This document shows, in pieces, positions 52,233-61,451 of a stretch of DNA of 64,000 nt. Position 1 is the stretch's first letter; the number at the start of each line of letters is the position of its first letter. A model generated the notes under the pieces. The model did no database searches, had not been told where the DNA came from, and was given only the letters and a program-made list of their open reading frames with translations. The stretch covers positions 62,001-126,000 of the forward strand of contig NZ_JAMXMV010000011.1 of the NCBI RefSeq assembly GCF_024055715.1, in the 5' to 3' direction. Position numbers and translations under genes: made by a program. Origin of the DNA: Actinoallomurus soli. Its GTDB lineage: Bacteria; Actinomycetota; Actinomycetes; Streptosporangiales; Streptosporangiaceae.

Positions 52233-54656
52233 GTGAGTGAGAAGGACGCCGGTGTCGAAGCCGGCGAATTCGCGATGCAGCCAGGGTCCGCGCCAACTTC
52301 GGAGCCGTCCGGCGCGTCCAACAATGGAGGCGCCGGCGGGCCCGAGGCCGCGGCAGGACCGGAAGACGCGGCCGATCCGCACGGCGCCGCCGTACCGGCG
52401 CAAGCCGCCGAGTCGGGAGCCGCTGATCGCCATGACGCCACTCGACCCGCCATACCACCGCCCGCGCGACCAACGACGGAGAGCCTGCCGCCGGTCGTGT
52501 TCGACGAGAGCCCGTCGACCGTGACCGCCGTGCACGCCCTTCCCGAGGGCGAGAAGTCCGAGCCGCCGAAGAAACAGAAGAAGCCGAAGAAGCAGCGGAG
52601 CCGGCGGGCGAAGTGGGTGCGGCGCGCCACGTACGTCCTCGGCGTGCTGATCCTGCTGCCCGTCGCCGCCTTCATCGTCGCCTACCTGATCACGCCGGTG
52701 CCGAGTTCCGCGCAGCCAGACGCCGTGAAGGAGGCGTCGGTCCTCTACTACAGCGACGGCAGCGTCCTGCTCCGCACCGGCAAGAACCGGCAGCCGGTGC
52801 CCCTGTCCCAGGTGCCGAAGCAAGTGCGCGACGCCGTGATCTCGGCGGAGAACCGCAGCTTCTACAGCGACCCCGGTGTGTCCTTCAAGGGCACGGCACG
52901 GGCGTTCTGGGCCACCGCGACCGGCGGGTCGCTGCAGGGCGGGTCCACCATCACCCAGCAGATGGTCCGCAACTACTACAGCGGCCTCAGCCAGCAGCGC
53001 ACCGCGTCGCGGAAGCTGAAGGAGATCATGATCGCGCTCAAGGTCGGGCGCGAGAAGGACAAGAGCTGGATCCTCCAGCAGTACCTCAACACCATCTACT
53101 TCGGCCGCGACGCCTACAGCATCGAGTCGGCCGCGCAGGCGTACTACGGCAAGGACGTCCAGAACCTCACGCCGGCCGAGGGCGCGTACCTCGCGGCGGC
53201 CATCCAGGTGCCGACCTACGCCGGTGACCTGTCGGTGCCCGGCGCTCTGCCGTACATGCAGGCGCGTTGGAAGTACGTCGTCGACGGCATGGTGCAGATG
53301 AAGAGCATCACGCCGCAGGAGGCGGCGGCCATGCGGTTCCCCACACCGATCAAGCAGAAGACGAAGGACATCTACGGCGGCCAGAAGGGGTACGTCTACG
53401 ACCTCGTCAAGGCCGAGCTGAAGCGGATGGGCTACACCGACGACCAGATCGCCAAGGGCGGCCTGAGAGTCCGCACGACGTTCGACAAGAGCCTGATGGC
53501 CGACGCCAAGAAGGCCGTCGAGAACGCCATGCCCTCGGGCGTCTCCAAGAAGGTCATGGCGGGCCTGGTGTCGGTCGACCCGTCGACCGGTGAGATCAAC
53601 GCGTTCTACGGCGGCAAGAACTACCTCGACCAGGCGTTCAACTCCGCCTTCGACGCCAAGGTGCAGCCGGGGTCGGGGTTCAAGCCGTACGTCCTCGCGG
53701 CGGCGCTGAACGACGGCATGTCGCTGGACGACTACGTCGACGGCAGCAACGGCCAGACGTTCGACGGCACCACGATCCATAACGACAACGACGAGGACTT
53801 CGGCATGGTGAACCTCGTCACCGCGACCGAGAACTCCATCAACACCGCCTACATCAACATCGCCCAGAAGATCGGGAACGACAAGGTGACGAAGATGGCG
53901 GAGAAGCTCGGCATTCCCGAGTCGCAGCTGACCGCCAACGGCGCGAACACCGCCGTCACGTTCCCCCTCGGCGTCATCGACGTCAGCGTCGAGCAGCAGG
54001 CCGCCGCGTACGCCGCGTTCGCGTCCGAGGGCGTCTACCACGCCCCGCACGTGATCCGCTGGGTGACCGACCGGGACGGCAAGAAGCGCGTCGAGCCGAC
54101 CGACGGCACACGGGTGTTCCCCAAGCAGGTCGCCCGCGACGCGACGTACGCCATGCAGAAGGTCGTCGACAACGGCACCGGCACGAACGCCGCGCTGCCC
54201 GACCGGAACGCCGCCGGCAAGACCGGCACGACCTCCAGCGGCCACCAGGTCTGGTTCAACGGGTTCATCCCGCAGCTGGCGGCCTCGGTGGCGGTCTTCC
54301 GTACGGACAACAAGGCGCTGAGCCTGCCCGGCTACTCCGTGTACGGCGGCGACCTGCCGGCGAAGATCTGGCACGACTACCTCGTCCAGGCCGACGAGAA
54401 CATGCCGGTGAAGTCGTTCGGCGACCCGTCGGTGAACCTCGACCAGCCGCAGTGGCCGACGTACGCTCCCGTCCAGCCGCGGCTGCCGCAGCCCACCTAC
54501 TCGCGGCCCCGGACGACCGCGCCGTCGCCGCCGTCCGTTCCGACGCCGCCGAGTCGCCCGACGCGCCCGCCGACGGGTGGCCCGCCCACCGGCGGGCCGC
54601 CGACCGGCCAGCCGACGGGCCGCGCGTACGAGGGCGGCGACCCCAACTCGATGTAG
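52233..54656 (+). CDS. Class A penicillin-binding protein (transglycosylase-transpeptidase)
   Basis: 807 residues. A ~125-residue cytoplasmic tail rich in Ala/Gly/Pro then Lys (KKQKKPKKQRSRR) precedes one membrane helix (VLGVLILLPVAAFIVAYLIT). The GT51 domain has VISAENRSFYSDPGVSFKGT (catalytic Glu206), GGSTITQQMVRNYY and RKLKEIMIALKVGREKDKSW. The transpeptidase domain has SGFK (Ser481-Lys484), SIN and KTGTT. The C-terminal ~70 residues are Pro/Thr-rich with PTGGP repeats. It polymerises and cross-links peptidoglycan. The first motif is SGFK where SxxK is usually STFK. A strong terminator follows the gene. Confidence 0.95.
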   Translation: MSEKDAGVEAGEFAMQPGSAPTSEPSGASNNGGAGGPEAAAGPEDAADPHGAAVPAQAAESGAADRHDATRPAIPPPARPTTESLPPVVFDESPSTVTAVHALPEGEKSEPPKKQKKPKKQRSRRAKWVRRATYVLGVLILLPVAAFIVAYLITPVPSSAQPDAVKEASVLYYSDGSVLLRTGKNRQPVPLSQVPKQVRDAVISAENRSFYSDPGVSFKGTARAFWATATGGSLQGGSTITQQMVRNYYSGLSQQRTASRKLKEIMIALKVGREKDKSWILQQYLNTIYFGRDAYSIESAAQAYYGKDVQNLTPAEGAYLAAAIQVPTYAGDLSVPGALPYMQARWKYVVDGMVQMKSITPQEAAAMRFPTPIKQKTKDIYGGQKGYVYDLVKAELKRMGYTDDQIAKGGLRVRTTFDKSLMADAKKAVENAMPSGVSKKVMAGLVSVDPSTGEINAFYGGKNYLDQAFNSAFDAKVQPGSGFKPYVLAAALNDGMSLDDYVDGSNGQTFDGTTIHNDNDEDFGMVNLVTATENSINTAYINIAQKIGNDKVTKMAEKLGIPESQLTANGANTAVTFPLGVIDVSVEQQAAAYAAFASEGVYHAPHVIRWVTDRDGKKRVEPTDGTRVFPKQVARDATYAMQKVVDNGTGTNAALPDRNAAGKTGTTSSGHQVWFNGFIPQLAASVAVFRTDNKALSLPGYSVYGGDLPAKIWHDYLVQADENMPVKSFGDPSVNLDQPQWPTYAPVQPRLPQPTYSRPRTTAPSPPSVPTPPSRPTRPPTGGPPTGGPPTGQPTGRAYEGGDPNSM

Positions 54657-54709
54657 GCCCGGCCGTACGGGACGCCCGCGGCCCGTCCTCGCCGGACACC
54701 GTCCTCGCC

Positions 54710-54749
54710 GAACCGGTCCGAGCGCCTCCTGAGGCGCTCGGACCGGTTC
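54710..54749. terminator. 19-bp perfect hairpin between convergent PBP and lipoprotein genes
   Basis: GAACCGGTCCGAGCGCCTC (54710-54728) pairs fully with 54731-54749. It is followed by TTC on one side and lies one base from the lipoprotein stop, so it should terminate both genes. Confidence 0.85.
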
Positions 54750-54750
54750 T

Positions 54751-55116
54751 TCAGTGACAGGCCTTGGCCAGCGCGGCGGGCTGCCGCTGAACGGCGGTCT
54801 GCATGGCGGAGATGTCGCGCGGGCTCATGTTCGTGCTGATGCCGCGCCACTCGGTCGCCATGCCCTGCAGCGTGCGGGCCAGCTTGTGGTCGTCGGACTC
54901 GCGGCCGAGCGCGTCGAACCGGGTGGCGAGGGTCGCCGCCGCCTGCTTCCACTGGGTGATGTCGTCCGGTGAGATCCGGTTCAACGTCGCGTTGTAGTTC
55001 CCGACCGCCTTGACGGCGTCCTTGCAGACCCGGCCCTTGTTCGTCCCGACGGCGCAGCCGGCCGCGCACACCGCCACCAGCGCGACTCCAACCGGCAGCC
55101 GCCATCCACTCCGCAT
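54751..55116 (-). CDS. Small exported lipoprotein, helical
   Basis: 121 residues. The signal peptide MRSGWRLPVGVALVAVCAAG ends in a lipobox AAGC (Cys21). The mature ~100 residues are predicted helical with spaced hydrophobics (ITQWKQAAATLATRFDALGR, DDHKLARTLQGMATEWRGIS) and three further Cys or near-terminal CH residues. There is no known domain. GAGGAG is close to the ATG. Similar small lipoproteins are common beside actinobacterial wall genes; its convergent neighbour is a PBP, but no functional link is shown. Confidence 0.75.
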   Translation of the reverse strand: MRSGWRLPVGVALVAVCAAGCAVGTNKGRVCKDAVKAVGNYNATLNRISPDDITQWKQAAATLATRFDALGRESDDHKLARTLQGMATEWRGISTNMSPRDISAMQTAVQRQPAALAKACH

Positions 55117-55205
55117 CAGCCCGCTCCTCTCGATGGTTCCCTGCCGGTATTAGACGCACAGAACCGGTCACATGATCGCGAATAGGCAGCAGCCGGACGG
55201 TGCCT

Positions 55206-55211
55206 TATAAT
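55206..55211 (+). promoter_or_regulatory. Consensus -10 box TATAAT ahead of the SAM-IV riboswitch
   Basis: TATAAT ends eight bases before the first riboswitch base, so transcription would start right at the aptamer. I see no good -35. Confidence 0.65.
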
Positions 55212-55219
55212 CGCGATCA

Positions 55220-55346
55220 GGTCACGAGTGCCAGCGCTAAGCCCCGGCTTGCTGGCCGGCAACCCTCCGTCCGTGGCGGGGTGCCCCGGGTGATGACAAG
55301 GTCCGGCACGACCGTGCCGGACAAGCGCGGACCCCTCCCGGGGTCC
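55220..55346 (+). promoter_or_regulatory. SAM-IV riboswitch
   Basis: The aptamer runs from GGTCACGAGTGCCAGCGCTA to ~55330 and carries the class hallmarks: AAGCCCCGGCTTGCTGGCCG then GCAACCCTCC, and GGGGTGCCCCGGGTGATGAC closing P1. A 9-10 bp hairpin at 55301-55322 follows, then AGCGC (55324-55328), which can pair with GCGCT (55234-55238) as the diagnostic pseudoknot. A GGACCCC/GGGGTCC stem (55329-55346) next to the gene's ribosome-binding site is a likely expression platform. It senses S-adenosylmethionine and turns the gene off. Confidence 0.92.
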
Positions 55347-55364
55347 CAACCCCGCTGGAGGTGC

Positions 55365-56621
55365 GTGTTGTCCGCTGTGCTCGATCTGCCCGCCGTCGCC
55401 CGTCCTGTTCTGCGCGTCGTCGGCGCGGGCGTTCCCGTTCCCGTCGCCGGTGGCGGCACCGTTCCGTACGCGAACCTCGACTACGCGGCGAGCGCGCCCT
55501 GTCTGGAGGCGGTGCGCGAGGCGCTCGACGCGGCCCTCCCCTACTACAGCAGCGTGCACCGCGGGGCGGGTTATGCGTCGCAGGTGACGACGGACCGGTA
55601 CGAGCACGCGCGCGAGGTCGTGCGCGCGTTCGTCGGCGCGTGGCGCCGGGACGCGGTGGTGTTCACGCGGAACACCACCGACGCGATGAACCTCCTCGCG
55701 CACGCCCTGCCGCGCGGGACCACGGTCGTCGTCTTCGAGTCCGAGCACCACGCCAGCCTGCTGCCCTGGGGTCGCGGCAGCAGGGTCGTACGGCTGCCCG
55801 CCCCCGGCTCCCCCACGGCGGCGGTCGCGGCCGCCGGGGAGGCCCTCGCGGCGGCGCCGGCCGGGCCGCGCCTGCTCGTCGTCACCGCCGCGTCGAACGT
55901 CACCGGGGAGCTGTGGCCCGTCGCCGAACTCGCCGCCGTCGCCCGCGCGCACGGCGCCCGCATCGCGGTGGACGCCGCGCAGCTCGTCCCGCACCGGCCG
56001 TTCGACATGGGCGCGCTCGACGTGGACTACGTCGCCTTCTCCGGGCACAAGCTGTACGCGCCGTTCGGGGCCGGATGCCTCGTGGGCCGCGCCGACTGGC
56101 TGCGCGCCGCCGAGCCGTACCTGCTGGGCGGCGGCGCCACCGCGAGCGTCGGCGAGCGCGTGACGTGGTCCGCCGACCCGCAGCAGCGGCACGAGGCCGG
56201 CACGCCGAACGTCCTCGGCGTCGTCGCGCTCGCCGCCGCCTGCGAGGCGCTGACGGACTGGGACGGCCTCGTCGCCGAGGAGGAGCGGCTCCTGCGGAGG
56301 CTGCGGACCGGGCTGGCGGCGATCCCCGGCGTACGGGAGCTGTCGCTGTGGGGCGACCGGCACCCGCGCGTCGGCATCGTGTCGTTCGTCGTGGAGGGCC
56401 GCGGGTCCCGCGCCGTCGCGACGGCGCTGTCCGAGGAGTACGGGATCGGCGTCCGCGACGGGAAGTTCTGCGCGCACCCGCTCGTCCGGCGGCTCGTCGG
56501 CGCGGGAGAGGGCGGCTGCGCCGACGGTGACGGCACCGCGCTGCGGGCGAGCTTCGGCATCGGCACGACGGACGAGCACATCGACCGGCTGCTGACCGCT
56601 TTGCGCCATCTGTCCCGTTAA
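55365..56621 (+). CDS. Class V PLP aminotransferase (cysteine-desulfurase-like) under SAM control
   Basis: 418 residues of the NifS/SufS-type aminotransferase family. It has YANLDYAASAPCLEAVREAL, SVHRGAGYASQVTTDRYE, VVFTRNTTDAMNLLA, ESEHHASLLPW (PLP-stacking His), VDAAQLVPHRPFDM (PLP Asp) and FSGHKLYAPFGAG with the Schiff-base Lys. A C-terminal GKFCAHPLVRRL offers a Cys at the desulfurase active-loop position. GTG 55365 or TTG 55368 follow GGAGG 55357-55361. The SAM-IV leader ties it to sulfur-amino-acid metabolism. Whether it acts as desulfurase, lyase or isopenicillin-N-epimerase-like enzyme is open. Confidence 0.9.
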   Translation: MLSAVLDLPAVARPVLRVVGAGVPVPVAGGGTVPYANLDYAASAPCLEAVREALDAALPYYSSVHRGAGYASQVTTDRYEHAREVVRAFVGAWRRDAVVFTRNTTDAMNLLAHALPRGTTVVVFESEHHASLLPWGRGSRVVRLPAPGSPTAAVAAAGEALAAAPAGPRLLVVTAASNVTGELWPVAELAAVARAHGARIAVDAAQLVPHRPFDMGALDVDYVAFSGHKLYAPFGAGCLVGRADWLRAAEPYLLGGGATASVGERVTWSADPQQRHEAGTPNVLGVVALAAACEALTDWDGLVAEEERLLRRLRTGLAAIPGVRELSLWGDRHPRVGIVSFVVEGRGSRAVATALSEEYGIGVRDGKFCAHPLVRRLVGAGEGGCADGDGTALRASFGIGTTDEHIDRLLTALRHLSR

Positions 56622-56831
56622 GCGCGGCGAACCGGCGGCGGCGCGCCGCAGGTGGGCGGGCCGCGAACGCCGGGGGGCGACCGCCGAGCCCGGATGCTCG
56701 CGATGGTGAAATGTGACGCATGAGACCGGTTAGTCCGTATTGGTCCGATGGACTGCTGGTACTCGTGCGCACCGCCGGTTTGCTCCCGGTACGGTGGACA
56801 CCTTGTGCAAAGAGCTTCCGGGGGGTGGCCG

Positions 56832-59800
56832 ATGACCGACACATGGGAGCCCGCTAACCAACTCGAGCAGCAGCTTGGCGAGGTGCTGCGCGCCGGGGAC
56901 CAGAACGCCTACTTCAGGTTGCTCGCCGTGGCCGAGCTCCTCGTCCCGGTGACGCAGACGGAGCCCGTCGCCTCCGGACAGCCCGCGTTCACGTGGCCGA
57001 CCAGCGTCCACGAGGGGCGCACCCACGTGCTCGCCTACACGTCCGTCGAGGCGGCGCAACGCCACCTCGGCCCCGCCTACGAGCAGTTCGTACGGATGTC
57101 GCTGGCGGGGATGGCGCAGTCGTGGCCGGACGCCGACTGGTGGCTCGCGGTCAACTCCGGGCTGCCGATCGAGGGCTACCTGCCCGCCTGGTTCATCGGC
57201 CAGATCACCGCCGACCAGGCGAGGGCCGAGCAGCGGCCCCTCGCGCAGGAGGCGGGTCCCGCCCCGGCGGCCCAGCCGGCCTCCGCCCCCGAGCCGATCT
57301 CCGCCCCCGAGCCGGGCACGCCTCCGGCCGAGCAGGGCGGCGACGGTCCTTCCCACGCCGCCTCCGGCGGCCACGACACCGGCACCGAGCCGCACCCGTT
57401 CCCCGCGCCGGCGGGGAACGACCCGCTCACCGGCGGTCACCCCGCACCGGGCGGGCACGACGGCGGCACGGGGCCGCTTCCGCTCGGGAACGACCCGTCC
57501 ACCGGCGGCCACCCCGCACCGGGCGGGCACGACACCGGCACCGGGCCGCACCCGGTTCCGCTCGGGAACGATTCGGCCGCCGGCGCGCAGAGCGCCCCGA
57601 GCGGCGACGACGCGGGCTCCCGGCCGACGACGACCTGGCCGACGACGCTCGTCGACGTCCACACCGTCTCCGACGCGTACGACGCGCTCGGCTCACAGCC
57701 GGTGTCCGGCTCACAGCCCGCGCCGGGCGGCCACTACGCCGGCCCGCCGGCGCCCGACCCGATGCCGGCCGCTCCCGTCGCCGGGCCCGCCCCGGCACCC
57801 GTACCACCGGCCGCGCCACAGAGCGCCGAGCCGAACCCCGCCCGGGTACCGGCCGGAGACGTGCCGACGGTCTCGTGGCCGGACGTGCATCAGCAGCCGA
57901 TATCCGACGGCGGACCGGCGCCCGACGGCGGAACGCCGCCCGCGTCAGAGGCCCGCGAGCCCGGGCCTTCCGCCGCGCCGCCCGCCGGTCACGCGCCGGC
58001 GCCCGCCCCGGACACCGCACCGCCGTCCGGGGACGGTACGCCGGTGGTGTACCCCTCGTTCACCACGGCGAGCGCGGTGCCGCCCGCACCCGGCACCCCA
58101 TACCTGGCCGAGACCGCGCCCCAGCCCATCATCTCCGGCGACGAGCCGATGCCCTCCGGCCCCGCCGAGGCCGCCGCCGCGCCCTCCCCCGAGGCCGCCC
58201 CGGCACCGGCCCCGGGCCTCGGCCCGGCGCCCTCCCCCACGCCGTCCCCGGACGCGGACGCCCGGCCGGCCCCTCGCGCGCCGTCCTCCGACGTGTTCTT
58301 GATCCCGCACTTCACGGCGGGCGCCGAGTTCGTTCCGCTCGACGAGGAAGAGCGCCTCCTGTACGAGGCCGCCGCGCGGGACGACCGCGAGGAGTTCCTC
58401 CGGACGCTGCTGGGCGTACGGCAGATCTGGGTGCCCATGGTCGAGGGCGGCGACCTGATGCTGGGTCCCGGGCGACCGGGCTTCGAGTGGTACACCCGTG
58501 AGTCCGACGGCCGGACCGTCGTCCCGTTGTTCACCGGGCCGAGCCGGATGCGCGAGGCGATGGGCGGCCACCCGTTCGTCCTGTCCGACCTGACCAAGGT
58601 CCTGCGCTTCTGGCCGGACTCGACGTGGGACCTCGTCATCAACGACGGCTCCCCGATCGGCGCGACGATCCCCGGCGAGCGCATCACCGCCCTGTCGCGG
58701 CAGGTCGACGACGCGGCCGCGCAGCGGCTGGCCGGTGACTTCCCGGCGCAGAACGACGCCGAGCGGCGGCTGTTCGAGGCCCGGAACGACCCGGCCATGC
58801 GCCTGACCGTACTGCTCGAGGCGTCGGTGTTCCTGCCCGTGTGGAGCCGTACGCCGCCGACGGTGCAGACCCCGCCGACCGACCCGGCGTTCCCGTGGTC
58901 GGCGGTCCCGGTCCGTGGCCGCTCGTCGGTGCTCGTGTTCACCTCCTTCGACTGGATGAAGGAGGCGGTCGGCACGACGGGCTTCGTCATGCCGAAGTTC
59001 GCCGACCTCATCGCCACCTGGCCGGAGCCGAGCTGGGACGTCTCGGTCAACCCTGGCACCCCGATCGAGATCGCGCTGTCCGCGGAGGAGATCGGCGTGA
59101 TCGCCGGCCGGCCCGCCGCGCGGCCTCCCGAGGCGGCGCCCGGCGGCGTTCCCCAGGACCCGGCGGCCGAGTCACCGCAGGTGCCCGCCACGCCGCAGGC
59201 GCCCGCCGCGCCGGAAACACCCGCCGCGCCGGAGGCGTCGGTCGCGCCACCGGCACCCGCCGCGCCGGGAGCGCCCGTTGCGCCGGAGGCACCCATCGCG
59301 CCGCAGCCGGAGGCCGCGGCGGTCGTGGAGGCGCCCACCGCGCCGGCCGAGGTGCAGCCGGCGCCGCTTCCGCAACCGGCAGCGCAGCCCGCCGCGCAGG
59401 AGACCGCGCCGCCCTCGGACGGCGGCTTCACGATCATGCAGAAGGTCGTGGCCCACGACCAGGTCGCCTGGTACCTGGAGAAGGCGTACGACCGGGTCGC
59501 CGGCTTCGTGCACCGCGTCCCGGACGTCATCGACCTCAACACGCCCCGCCGGCTGTACGAATGCCTGGGCCTGGTCCGTGACGGATCGCCGTTCAGCCCC
59601 GAGGACTCCGAGGTGCACATCATCCGGTGGCCGGCGTACCGCGCGGGTCTCTACCGCACGCCGTTCGGCGGCACGTCCGAAGACGCTCTCAAGGAGTGGG
59701 GCGAGGACGGCTGGGTCGTCGAGGCGCCGCCGTTCACCGGAGACGGCTTCGCCTCCGGCAGCGCGGGCAGCATCCCCGAGTTCAAGGTCGAAAGTTTCAG

Positions 59801-59903
59801 GCTGCCGCACGGTTCGGAGATGTACGCCATCAGCAGTGACGGGTCCGAGCGCTTCGTCGCGAGGTACGACGCGGATCGGCTCGTGTGGGAGAACGAGAAG
59901 TGA
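56832..59903 (+). CDS. Three-SseB-domain protein with Pro-rich linkers and a toxin-like C-terminal domain
   Basis: 1023 residues. Three SseB-type domains lie at about 1-140, 500-623 and 630-760; each carries a version of LLVPVTQ...FTWPTS...VLAYTS and WPDADWWLAVNSGLPIEGYL. The first and second are joined by a ~350-residue Pro/Ala/Gly linker with GGHPAPGGHD repeats, and a ~100-residue PxAPEAP linker follows the third. Residues ~866-1023 form a separate domain (IMQKVVAHDQVAWYLEKAYD, HIIRWPAYRAGLYRTPFGG, PEFKVESFRLPHGSEMYAIS) that I cannot place firmly; it recalls TNT-related, secreted-effector C-termini. There is no signal peptide, so type VII-like export or a cytosolic role is possible. It overlaps the next gene by four bases. 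Confidence 0.75.
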   Translation: MTDTWEPANQLEQQLGEVLRAGDQNAYFRLLAVAELLVPVTQTEPVASGQPAFTWPTSVHEGRTHVLAYTSVEAAQRHLGPAYEQFVRMSLAGMAQSWPDADWWLAVNSGLPIEGYLPAWFIGQITADQARAEQRPLAQEAGPAPAAQPASAPEPISAPEPGTPPAEQGGDGPSHAASGGHDTGTEPHPFPAPAGNDPLTGGHPAPGGHDGGTGPLPLGNDPSTGGHPAPGGHDTGTGPHPVPLGNDSAAGAQSAPSGDDAGSRPTTTWPTTLVDVHTVSDAYDALGSQPVSGSQPAPGGHYAGPPAPDPMPAAPVAGPAPAPVPPAAPQSAEPNPARVPAGDVPTVSWPDVHQQPISDGGPAPDGGTPPASEAREPGPSAAPPAGHAPAPAPDTAPPSGDGTPVVYPSFTTASAVPPAPGTPYLAETAPQPIISGDEPMPSGPAEAAAAPSPEAAPAPAPGLGPAPSPTPSPDADARPAPRAPSSDVFLIPHFTAGAEFVPLDEEERLLYEAAARDDREEFLRTLLGVRQIWVPMVEGGDLMLGPGRPGFEWYTRESDGRTVVPLFTGPSRMREAMGGHPFVLSDLTKVLRFWPDSTWDLVINDGSPIGATIPGERITALSRQVDDAAAQRLAGDFPAQNDAERRLFEARNDPAMRLTVLLEASVFLPVWSRTPPTVQTPPTDPAFPWSAVPVRGRSSVLVFTSFDWMKEAVGTTGFVMPKFADLIATWPEPSWDVSVNPGTPIEIALSAEEIGVIAGRPAARPPEAAPGGVPQDPAAESPQVPATPQAPAAPETPAAPEASVAPPAPAAPGAPVAPEAPIAPQPEAAAVVEAPTAPAEVQPAPLPQPAAQPAAQETAPPSDGGFTIMQKVVAHDQVAWYLEKAYDRVAGFVHRVPDVIDLNTPRRLYECLGLVRDGSPFSPEDSEVHIIRWPAYRAGLYRTPFGGTSEDALKEWGEDGWVVEAPPFTGDGFASGSAGSIPEFKVESFRLPHGSEMYAISSDGSERFVARYDADRLVWENEK

Positions 59904-60268
59904 TCAGAGACGGCTACGTCGCCCGCTGGCAGGGCGGCGATTACGACGCCGTGCCCGGTGTCGACGGTGAGGTCCGGCTGTACTCCGCCGTCCCGGCGGA
60001 GGGCTTCACCGAGATAGGGCCCGGCCGGTTCCTGCAGGTCGTCCGCGAGGACGAGGTCGATGACCTGCGCTATCTGCGCACCCGCTGCACCTGGCGCGGA
60101 GAGCCGTTCGTCGTCATCGGCGAACACGAGGGCTGGGTCCGCGTCGAGTACAGCGGCGGCCGCGCCCCCGTTGCATCCGCCCTGGGACTCGAACGGGTGG
60201 ACGTCGGCGTCTACCAGGCATGGGTCGCTCGGGACGAGATCACCGGGCTTCACCAAGAGCTCATCTAG
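59900..60268 (+). CDS. Small acidic partner protein of the SseB-repeat protein (immunity-like?)
   Basis: 122 residues, acidic, no signal or membrane segment. It is made of beta-rich stretches (MIRDGYVARWQGGDYDAVPG, EVRLYSAVPAEGFTEIGPGR, CTWRGEPFVVIGEHEGWVRV) ending in ARDEITGLHQELI. I recognise no named family. The GTG start overlaps the SseB gene's stop (GTGA), so it is translated with it, as is usual for effector-immunity or enzyme-chaperone pairs. That role is inference from arrangement and size only. Confidence 0.7.
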   Translation: MIRDGYVARWQGGDYDAVPGVDGEVRLYSAVPAEGFTEIGPGRFLQVVREDEVDDLRYLRTRCTWRGEPFVVIGEHEGWVRVEYSGGRAPVASALGLERVDVGVYQAWVARDEITGLHQELI

Positions 60269-60398
60269 CGGTTGCTGCGATATAACCTCATTAGCGCGGT
60301 TGATTGATCGGCTTTGACGTGATCGCATGATTCGTACCCACCACCCTTGGGTAGGCAGGGGTGGGCGTCTTTGCGGTGCGATTGGGAGGTTGTGAGCT

Positions 60399-61433
60399 GT
60401 GCTCGCACGATCGGCACGAAACCCGCTGGTCATGGTCCTCGGCGCAGGGATCGTCCTGATCGTCGGCAACGCCCCACCGGCCCTCGCCGCCGACGACACG
60501 ACCCCAGCACCGCCAAGCGACTCATCTTCCGCAACGCCGCCTTCGCAGGCCGCTCTTACTGTGAGCGTTGTGGACCCGCCCGACACTGAGGTCCATCCCG
60601 GCGACTCTGTCACCATGAGCATCTCGGTGACCGCTGTCTCTGACGATCAGTACACGGACGCAAAGACCGTCAAAGTGGTTCCTCACTCCGATCCTGGCGG
60701 GCTCGTCTCATGTACTAGCTGCACGTTGGCCGCGCTCGGGCAAGGCTCGACACACGTCTTCACCCTAGCCGTGCGGATCCCGAAGAGCATGGGAGACGGC
60801 ACGGTGACCGTCGGAGGCACAGCGAAAGCCGACAATGCCATCAAGGCGGTCTCGACCAAGGATTATCCGATTCACGTCACGCTGAAGCCGACGCCGAAAC
60901 CGACCCCCACGCCGACGCCGACGAAGTCGTCCAAGCCGACGCCGACGAGCACGCATTCGAGTGGATCCGGGTCGGGGTCCGGGAGTGGGTCCGGGTCGGG
61001 TAGTAGTGGATCAAGTTCGACGACTACTCCGTCGGGGAACCTGAACTCCGGCACCGGCACGAGCACCGGGACCGGGACTACGGGGGCGAACACCGCGCCG
61101 CAGACGGCTCCGCAGGCCGGTGCGAATCTGCCGAACATCGATCAGCCGAACCAGTCGCAGAACCAGACGAACCAGGCACCGACGACCGCGCCGCTCATCG
61201 AGAACGCCGGCAACTCGCAGTCGATGCAGAACGCCGCCGACGGGGAGAGCGAGCTGACGTTCGACAAGCTGGCCAGCACGCAGGCGGCGTGGCTCGCCGC
61301 GCTGCTGGTGGCGTTCGGCCTCCTGCTCACCCAGGTGCGGCTCGGCAAGGCGCACAACCGCACCGTGAAGGCCGTTTCCAAGCCCAAGGGCGCGCACCGC
61401 AAGCTTCGCGGTGGCGCGCGCCGCGCCGGCTGA
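60399..61433 (+). CDS. Cell-surface protein with Pro/Thr and Ser/Gly stalk and C-terminal anchor
   Basis: 344 residues. A signal peptide (cleavage after ALA near residue 30) precedes a ~110-residue Ig-like beta domain (VHPGDSVTMSISVTAVSDDQ, with CTSC). A PTPTPTP/KPTPTST and (GS)n stalk of ~60 residues, a Gln/Asn-rich region (NQSQNQTNQ), a C-terminal membrane helix (AAWLAALLVAFGLLLTQVRL) and a basic tail follow. No LPxTG sorting motif is present. It looks like a wall-spanning, membrane-anchored surface protein. GGGAGG lies nine bases before the GTG. G+C is lower in its first third than in neighbours. It ends at a strong bidirectional terminator. Confidence 0.8.
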   Translation: MLARSARNPLVMVLGAGIVLIVGNAPPALAADDTTPAPPSDSSSATPPSQAALTVSVVDPPDTEVHPGDSVTMSISVTAVSDDQYTDAKTVKVVPHSDPGGLVSCTSCTLAALGQGSTHVFTLAVRIPKSMGDGTVTVGGTAKADNAIKAVSTKDYPIHVTLKPTPKPTPTPTPTKSSKPTPTSTHSSGSGSGSGSGSGSGSSGSSSTTTPSGNLNSGTGTSTGTGTTGANTAPQTAPQAGANLPNIDQPNQSQNQTNQAPTTAPLIENAGNSQSMQNAADGESELTFDKLASTQAAWLAALLVAFGLLLTQVRLGKAHNRTVKAVSKPKGAHRKLRGGARRAG

Positions 61434-61451
61434 CCCACGGCTCTCAGCACG

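Noticed and set aside
60300-60398. Possible cyclic-di-AMP or other riboswitch before the surface-protein gene
   Set aside because: CCCACC/GGTGGG complementarity is present, but the conserved core of the ydaO class or any class I know is missing.
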